Shown: positions 61,486-64,000 of the stretch, one piece after another
Position numbering within the stretch: the first letter of the stretch is position 1
Layout: each line of letters opens with the position of its first letter
Source: Bacillaceae bacterium
GTDB taxonomy: Bacteria > Bacillota > Bacilli > Bacillales > Alkalibacillaceae
Assembly: GCA_017656265.1 (NCBI GenBank)
Contig: JACDOD010000006.1
Span: 103,504-167,503, forward strand
Direction of reading: 5' to 3'
Length of the DNA: 64,000 nucleotides
The notes under the pieces: model-generated
Database searches by the model: none
What the model was told of the DNA's origin: nothing
What the model saw: the letters and a program-made list of their open reading frames with translations, nothing else
Made by a program: the position numbers and the translations under genes

Positions 61486-61621
61486 ACATCATTCCTGTTT
61501 TCTCCCTAGAGTCAGCACCATCACCCCACCTACACAGAACAAATTCCCATTGATAACCAACTCGTATTCTTTTAATATAGAAATCAAGATATTGACAAAT
61601 TTCATCAAGGAGGAAATCCCT

Positions 61622-63910
61622 TTGATCAATCGTTCAATCAATCTAGTAACCTTTCTGATTCTAGCTGTCATGTTCATCATTACCCCGTACTACAGGGGGT
61701 TGTTTTTTGACGAGGATTTTTATATCTGGGAACTTGCGATACATATATTGTTTATAGTCTATCTACTTGTGCGAATCCTCACGAAACAAGAACTTAACAT
61801 TTTATCATTCATCGTTTTCATCTGGCCGCTGATGTATTTTATCAGCTTTTTTGTAGCGGAATCGCCCTTTGCCGCTCTGCAGCAGGTGTTCCGCTGGATG
61901 ACGTATGCGATGTTCTTTGTGCTGATGTATGAAACGGCTAAGGAAAAAGTTGTTCGTCAGCTCCTGCCCTATGTGTTTTACATAACAATAGTCTGGATTG
62001 GGATATTTGGGTTAATGGCCCTCTGGGGGTTGACAGATTTCACAGATGCTTACTTGGGAGGAAGAAGGGTATCAGGTTTTTTCCAGTACCCCAATACCTT
62101 CGCAACAATCATTGCTATGGGCTGGCTGTTCGGACTCATCTGGATGACAAGTAAAGAGATGCCCTGGTGGCAGGTGATTATCTTTGCACTGCCACTGGTC
62201 ATGTTTGGAGTAGACTTTTTATATTCCTATTCCCGTGGGGTTTACATTCTGTTCCCGGCTGCCTGGCTATTCGGGCTTGCCTTTCTAACGTTTAAACAGC
62301 AGGTTCAATACATCCTGTACACCATCTTGACTGCCGGAGGAGCGTTTCTTTCCTATGAATCCATTTTGCGAAATATGGAAACCGCGAACGGAGGACTTAA
62401 TCAGCTGATTATCATTACATCAGTGGTAACAGCGATTATTGTCCTCCTACACATCACATTTTCAAAGGAAAAACTCACTCTCAAATGGAATGAGAAAAAG
62501 TGGGTGCGGGCCATTCTTCCTATTGGGTCCGTGTCCTCACTCACAGCGCTGGTACTGGACTTCGCTAACAAAGGGATAATTTTTCAGCGTTTGCCTCAGC
62601 CACTGCAGACCCGAATTGAAACGATTAATCTTGCACAATCCAGCGTTGTGTCCAGATTTCGATTCTACGAACAATCTGTGGTTATGAGTAAAGATGCACC
62701 ATTCCTCGGGTTTGGCGGGGATGGGTGGCGTGTGCTGTTTACGAAATATCAGGAGGTTCCCTACTGGGCGCGGGAAACCCATAACTTTTATCTGGAACTT
62801 GTGTTAAATATCGGCTGGTTAGGTACAGCCGTTTTTACAGCATCACTCATTTACTTCTGGATAAAAACTTATCAGAATTTCAGGGTTTCATCAGAAGCGA
62901 ATCGTACGTTTATTCTGGCAACTCTGACTGCCCAGATTATGCTACTATTGCATGCCATTATCGACTTTGACTTTTCCTTTGGAACGGTGTGCCTGTTTTT
63001 TGCTTTAACTATTGTGATGGCACTGCCGGAAAAGCTCCATCACGACCCGCTCGGCACTCAAAAAATAAAAACTGTCCTATACGCGATATCCATCCTCGCA
63101 ACGGTGATCAGTGCCTATCTCCTGTTCCAGTTCCATTCGGCCCATCAGCTGGTTGCCAATGCGGAAAAACAGCTATCACTGTCCGAAGCTGAAAAACTAT
63201 TTGTGGATGCGAAAAACAAAAATAAATGGAATACAGACTATTACATTGAACTGGCTCAGGTCTATGAAAAAGCTTACGAACAGAATCAAAATCCTTCAAT
63301 CCGAGAGCGTGCTTACACTCTATTAGATCAAGCCTATGAACTGGAACCTCATCAGCCGGAAAACCTGTACAATATCGGCAAAGTTTATGCCATGTTCAAT
63401 GATTCTGAAAAAGCCATTGAGTTTTATGAGCTGGCCATGGATTACGACCGGTTCAGTCGAAAATATGCTTTTGCTTATATTGTAGAAAATGTCTTATATG
63501 GGGAAAAACTGATTCTAAATGATCAGGCGAATGCTGCCGAGCAATCTTTCAAGAGGGCAATCGACCGCTATGATCGACAAATCGAGTATATTGAAACATT
63601 CAAACAGCAATTCGTACCGGATCGCAGAAACTTAAACCTCGACCCGCGCTCCAAACTGTTTGTCGGTGAAGCTTATTTCTTATTACATCAAGGCGATCAG
63701 GCACTTGCCCTATTAAACAGTGTTAAATATAATCCGGATAATCAAAAACAAGAATATTTACGCCAGCAATCGATTCTGTATTTAATTTACAAACAGCAAA
63801 ACAATGAGGAAAAAGTAACTCACGTTCAAAATCAGATCAACAGCCAGAATCTTCAAGAACCGTTTGAAAAGCATGTTGAGTATTTCCAAAATATCCGTAA
63901 CCGTTCGTAA
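61622..63910 (+). CDS. O-antigen ligase family membrane protein fused to TPR repeats
   Basis: A 762-residue protein. Residues 1-490 contain about a dozen membrane helices of the Wzy_C/WaaL family with the loop signature GRRVSGFFQYPNTFATIIAMGWLFG, FLYSYSRGVYILFPAAWLFG and APFLGFGGDGWRVLFTKYQE...WARETHNFYLELVLNIGWLG. From about 505 onward a soluble tail holds tetratricopeptide repeats (YNIGKVYAMFNDSEKAIEFYELAMDYD and others). Such fusions ligate or polymerise surface glycans, or act as protein O-oligosaccharyltransferases. The start is TTG 61622: AGGAGG at 61608-61613 lies eight bases upstream, while the longer frame from 61550 has none. Confidence 0.85.
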   Translation: MINRSINLVTFLILAVMFIITPYYRGLFFDEDFYIWELAIHILFIVYLLVRILTKQELNILSFIVFIWPLMYFISFFVAESPFAALQQVFRWMTYAMFFVLMYETAKEKVVRQLLPYVFYITIVWIGIFGLMALWGLTDFTDAYLGGRRVSGFFQYPNTFATIIAMGWLFGLIWMTSKEMPWWQVIIFALPLVMFGVDFLYSYSRGVYILFPAAWLFGLAFLTFKQQVQYILYTILTAGGAFLSYESILRNMETANGGLNQLIIITSVVTAIIVLLHITFSKEKLTLKWNEKKWVRAILPIGSVSSLTALVLDFANKGIIFQRLPQPLQTRIETINLAQSSVVSRFRFYEQSVVMSKDAPFLGFGGDGWRVLFTKYQEVPYWARETHNFYLELVLNIGWLGTAVFTASLIYFWIKTYQNFRVSSEANRTFILATLTAQIMLLLHAIIDFDFSFGTVCLFFALTIVMALPEKLHHDPLGTQKIKTVLYAISILATVISAYLLFQFHSAHQLVANAEKQLSLSEAEKLFVDAKNKNKWNTDYYIELAQVYEKAYEQNQNPSIRERAYTLLDQAYELEPHQPENLYNIGKVYAMFNDSEKAIEFYELAMDYDRFSRKYAFAYIVENVLYGEKLILNDQANAAEQSFKRAIDRYDRQIEYIETFKQQFVPDRRNLNLDPRSKLFVGEAYFLLHQGDQALALLNSVKYNPDNQKQEYLRQQSILYLIYKQQNNEEKVTHVQNQINSQNLQEPFEKHVEYFQNIRNRS

Positions 63911-63943
63911 AAAAGGATGCGCTCACCCAGAGCGCGTCCTTTT
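63911..63943 (+). terminator. Intrinsic terminator and group II intron insertion site
   Basis: The stem AAGGATGCGCT / AGAGCGCGTCCTT (with a one-base irregularity) lies directly after the stop and is followed by TTTCACT. The intron begins at once after this. Confidence 0.88.
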
Positions 63944-63947
63944 CACT

Positions 63948-64000
63948 GTGCGCCCGGCATGTGCGCAGGCTATAGGGTTCAAGTCCCGAACCGCAAAGGT
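63948..64000 (+). mobile_element. 5' end of a group II intron (class C type), cut by the window
   Basis: From 63948 the sequence begins GTGCGCCCGGCATGTGCGCA and continues CTATAGGG...GTCCCGAACCGCAAAGGT. This is the start of domain I of bacterial class C group II introns (consensus GTGYGCCCGGCATGGGTGCA then CTATAGGG, AGTCCCGAAC). Class C introns home to the base just after intrinsic terminators, and this one sits four bases after the terminator T run. The reverse-transcriptase gene and the 3' end are beyond the window. Confidence 0.88.

Noticed and set aside
63970..63995. tRNA-like T-arm (GGGTTCAAGTCCC)
   Set aside because: No matching acceptor, D or anticodon arm precedes it. The surrounding sequence fits the group II intron 5' end.

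Overview
The window reads as chromosomal DNA of a spore-forming, flagellated, Gram-positive member of the Bacillaceae. The evidence is the sporulation set (spoIID, spoIIQ, usd, spoIIID), a ComK-type competence regulator, Shine-Dalgarno sites of the AGGAGG type with frequent TTG/GTG starts, and the order nuo - ywzB - ywmB - murA - spoIID - spoIIQ and spoIIID - mbl - flhO - flhP - fabZ seen in Bacillus. Very acidic secreted proteins suggest a salt- or alkali-tolerant species, but that is inference.

Layout. 1-5.2 kb: end of a respiratory complex I operon (nuoJ-nuoN). 5.3-10.6 kb: cell-wall and early sporulation genes. 10.7-13.8 kb: a Fur-box-preceded siderophore uptake operon with no ATPase gene. 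14.1-18.6 kb: usd-spoIIID, mbl, two flagellar rod/hook-type genes (one with an internal duplication), an EpuA-like gene and fabZ. 18.6-21.1 kb: a tandem repeat, small proteins and comK. 21.2-27.3 kb, minus strand: UbiA-type prenyltransferase, DprE1-like oxidase, DprE2-like reductase, a flippase-like membrane protein and a GT-C-like membrane protein. Together these look like a polyprenyl-phosphate-pentose (arabinose-type) pathway of the kind known from mycobacteria. 28.4-35.2 kb: TetR regulator, lipoprotein adaptor, RND pump and a TolC-like coiled-coil protein. 36.7-44.5 kb: an O-antigen-ligase-like protein, UDP-ManNAc dehydrogenase and WecG/TagA transferase, then an SLH-domain protein and an 890-residue S-layer-like protein behind a near-consensus promoter. 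44.5-45.5 kb: a decayed ISL3-family element. 46.4-58.1 kb: one 3,913-codon gene for a secreted subtilase with many FN3, propeller and Ig-like modules. 58.2-61.5 kb: IS200/IS605 remnant, a sigma factor, a NERD protein and two phased repeat arrays. 61.6-63.9 kb: a second O-antigen-ligase-like protein with TPR repeats, its terminator, and the first 53 bases of a group II intron that runs off the window.

The common theme from 21 to 64 kb is the cell surface: lipid-linked sugars, wall polymer, S-layer, a giant exoprotein and an efflux system. The other striking layer is non-coding: four strictly 21-bp-phased repeat arrays from two unrelated sequence families, a 52-bp tandem repeat with compensating hairpin changes, and a dispersed 20-bp repeat found at gene ends.
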